A stretch of 7,170 nt of DNA from an uncultured Lachnospiraceae bacterium (GTDB lineage Bacteria; Bacillota; Clostridia; Lachnospirales; Lachnospiraceae): the NCBI GenBank assembly GCA_934371475.1, contig CAKRNX010000118.1:1-7170 (forward strand). Reading direction: 5' to 3'. Every line of letters begins with the position of its first letter. Position 1 is the first letter of the stretch. The translations under genes were made by a program, and so were the position numbers. Shown in pieces: positions 6,216 to 7,170 of this stretch. The notes below the pieces were generated by a model. That model ran no database searches and was not told the DNA's origin. It saw nothing but the letters and a program-made list of their open reading frames with translations.

Positions 6216-7022
6216 ATGAGTATTCTCTGCGATTTTCATATGCACAGCAGCTTTTCCGGCGATTCTGAGGCCTCTATGGAGGACATGATCCTGTCTGCCA
6301 TTCGCAAGGGACTGCACACGATCTGCTTTACGGAACATCTGGATCTCGATTATCCCCCTGACTGTGGCTGCTTCCTGCTGGATTTTGATGCCTACCGCAC
6401 CAAGCTGCTTGCGCTGAAAGAAAAATACCGCGATCAGATCACCGTGCTCTTTGGCATGGAGATGGGGATGCAGATCCATCTGGAAACTCGCTATGCTGCC
6501 ATTGCCCGCAGTCTCCCTTTTGATTTTCTGATTGCCTCACAGCATCTTGTCCAGGGAGCTGATCCCTATTTCCCGGATTTCTGGCACGGACAGGATGAGA
6601 CTTCTGTCTACTCTCTCTATTTTGAAAGTATTCTCCGCCATCTGACGACGATGGAAGAATATGATACCCTGGGGCATCTGGATTACATTGTCCGCTACGG
6701 TCCCGGCCAAAACCGGTCTTATTCCTATCAGAAATATGCGGATGTCATTGATCCCATTCTCCGCTATCTCATTGAACATGGCAAATGTCTGGAAGTCAAT
6801 ACCGCCGGGCTCAAATACGGGCTGGGACATCCCAATCCTGAGGAATCTGTACTGATGCGTTACCGCGAACTTGGCGGCGAACTGATCACTGTCGGCTCCG
6901 ACGCGCACTGTCCGGAACACATCGCTTACGACTTTTCGAAGGCGGAGCAGATCCTGCATTCCCTGGGATTTCGGTATTACACAATATTTCGGGATAGGAA
7001 ACCAACGCAGCTGCCGCTGTAA
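6216..7022 (+). CDS. PHP-domain phosphoesterase, HisJ-type histidinol-phosphatase family
   Basis: The 268-residue product has the ordered metal-binding motifs of the PHP superfamily: DFHMHSSFSGD (6-16, His8 and His10), FTEHLD (38-43, Glu40 and His41), FGMEMG (79-84, Glu82), ASQH (His110), GHLDYI (His154) and GSDAH (Asp229, His231). Length and motif spacing match HisJ of Bacillus, which removes phosphate from L-histidinol phosphate in the histidine pathway. No signal peptide or membrane segment is seen, so it is cytoplasmic. AAAGGA six bases before the ATG supports the start. It diverges from gap and no other his gene is in view, so histidinol-phosphatase activity is inferred from family alone; paralogues of this family with other sugar-phosphate or small phosphoester substrates are a real alternative. 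All expected metal ligands are present, so it should be an active enzyme. Confidence 0.85.
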   Translation: MSILCDFHMHSSFSGDSEASMEDMILSAIRKGLHTICFTEHLDLDYPPDCGCFLLDFDAYRTKLLALKEKYRDQITVLFGMEMGMQIHLETRYAAIARSLPFDFLIASQHLVQGADPYFPDFWHGQDETSVYSLYFESILRHLTTMEEYDTLGHLDYIVRYGPGQNRSYSYQKYADVIDPILRYLIEHGKCLEVNTAGLKYGLGHPNPEESVLMRYRELGGELITVGSDAHCPEHIAYDFSKAEQILHSLGFRYYTIFRDRKPTQLPL

Positions 7023-7040
7023 TTTCATACGCTGCCGTTT

Positions 7041-7067
7041 TGCAGAAATATTTCTGTGCTTTTGTTT
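7041..7067 (+). terminator. Weak possible terminator after the PHP gene
   Basis: CAGAAATATTTCTG (7043-7056) is a perfect palindrome beginning 20 bases after the stop codon, followed on the plus strand by TTTTGTTT. The stem is short and AU-rich, so termination may be weak. The minus-strand side has no T-run. If the structure is real it serves the plus strand only. Confidence 0.35.
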
Positions 7068-7090
7068 CTCGCAGGCAGGCGGCATATGCA

Positions 7091-7170
7091 GTCTCCTCTG
7101 TTTTGCTGCACAGCATCATGGTATACCCGCAGGGTGTTTCCTCTGTTTTGCTGCACAGCATCATGGTATA
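7091..7170. repeat. Direct tandem repeat, 45-base period, cut by the window edge
   Basis: The stretch 7091-7125 recurs at 7136-7170 with one difference (7093 C against 7138 T), so 34 of 35 comparable bases agree. The period is 45 bases; the ten bases 7126-7135 separate the copies. Each unit contains TGCTG-CA-CAGCA, a short inverted repeat. The array probably continues beyond the right edge. The period is a multiple of three, so a reading frame through it repeats every 15 residues. On the minus strand, frames through the repeat stay open to stops at 7025 and at 6886; neither is convincing as a gene. No repeat family is recognised. Confidence 0.9.

Noticed and set aside
6537..7085. 182-codon minus-strand open frame opposite the PHP gene
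   Set aside because: Antisense to a gene with all PHP metal motifs; no motif or ribosome binding site of its own was recognised.
6886..7164. 92-codon minus-strand frame through the 45-base repeat
   Set aside because: Most of it is antisense to the PHP gene and the start lies within the repeat itself; the repeat period being a multiple of three keeps several frames open by default. Kept only as part of the repeat finding.
7091..7170. CRISPR array
   Set aside because: The repeats have a 30-35 base match with only 10-15 bases between, too short for spacers, only two copies are visible, and no cas gene is present.

Overview
The window reads as a chromosomal housekeeping segment from a Gram-positive anaerobe of the Clostridia, most likely the Lachnospiraceae. 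This rests on mid-range GC, strong AGGAG/AGGAGG ribosome binding sites, sigma-A-type promoters with TATAAT/TAAAAT boxes, and the gap-pgk-tpiA order with a cofactor-independent phosphoglycerate mutase. The family assignment is inference; no rRNA or other taxonomic marker is present.

Layout from right to left, following transcription on the minus strand. A sigma-A-like promoter (6086-6114) drives gap (4985-5998), pgk (3694-4899) and tpiA (2828-3577), which have 85 and 116 base junctions. The gap-pgk junction holds a strong hairpin and the pgk-tpiA junction holds inverted repeats. A well-formed intrinsic terminator (2695-2732) lies about 95 bases after tpiA. A second unit then starts from its own promoter (2506-2534): hom, homoserine dehydrogenase with a C-terminal ACT domain (1180-2472), a 205-base gap with a compound hairpin, and the first 324 codons of gpmI (1-974), which runs off the left edge.

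On the plus strand, diverging from gap, is a PHP-family phosphoesterase of the HisJ histidinol-phosphatase type (6216-7022). After it come a weak possible terminator and, at the right edge, a near-perfect direct repeat of 45-base period that the window end cuts off.

Functionally, gap, pgk, tpiA and gpmI cover the triose part of glycolysis: dihydroxyacetone phosphate to glyceraldehyde-3-phosphate, 1,3-bisphosphoglycerate, 3-phosphoglycerate and 2-phosphoglycerate. hom belongs to threonine/methionine synthesis and the PHP gene probably to histidine synthesis, so amino-acid genes are set into and beside a glycolytic cluster. I find no phage, transposon, CRISPR, tRNA or rRNA, and no clear novel system. 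The least explained parts are the 45-base repeat, the structured hom-gpmI gap, and the dyad beside the hom promoter.
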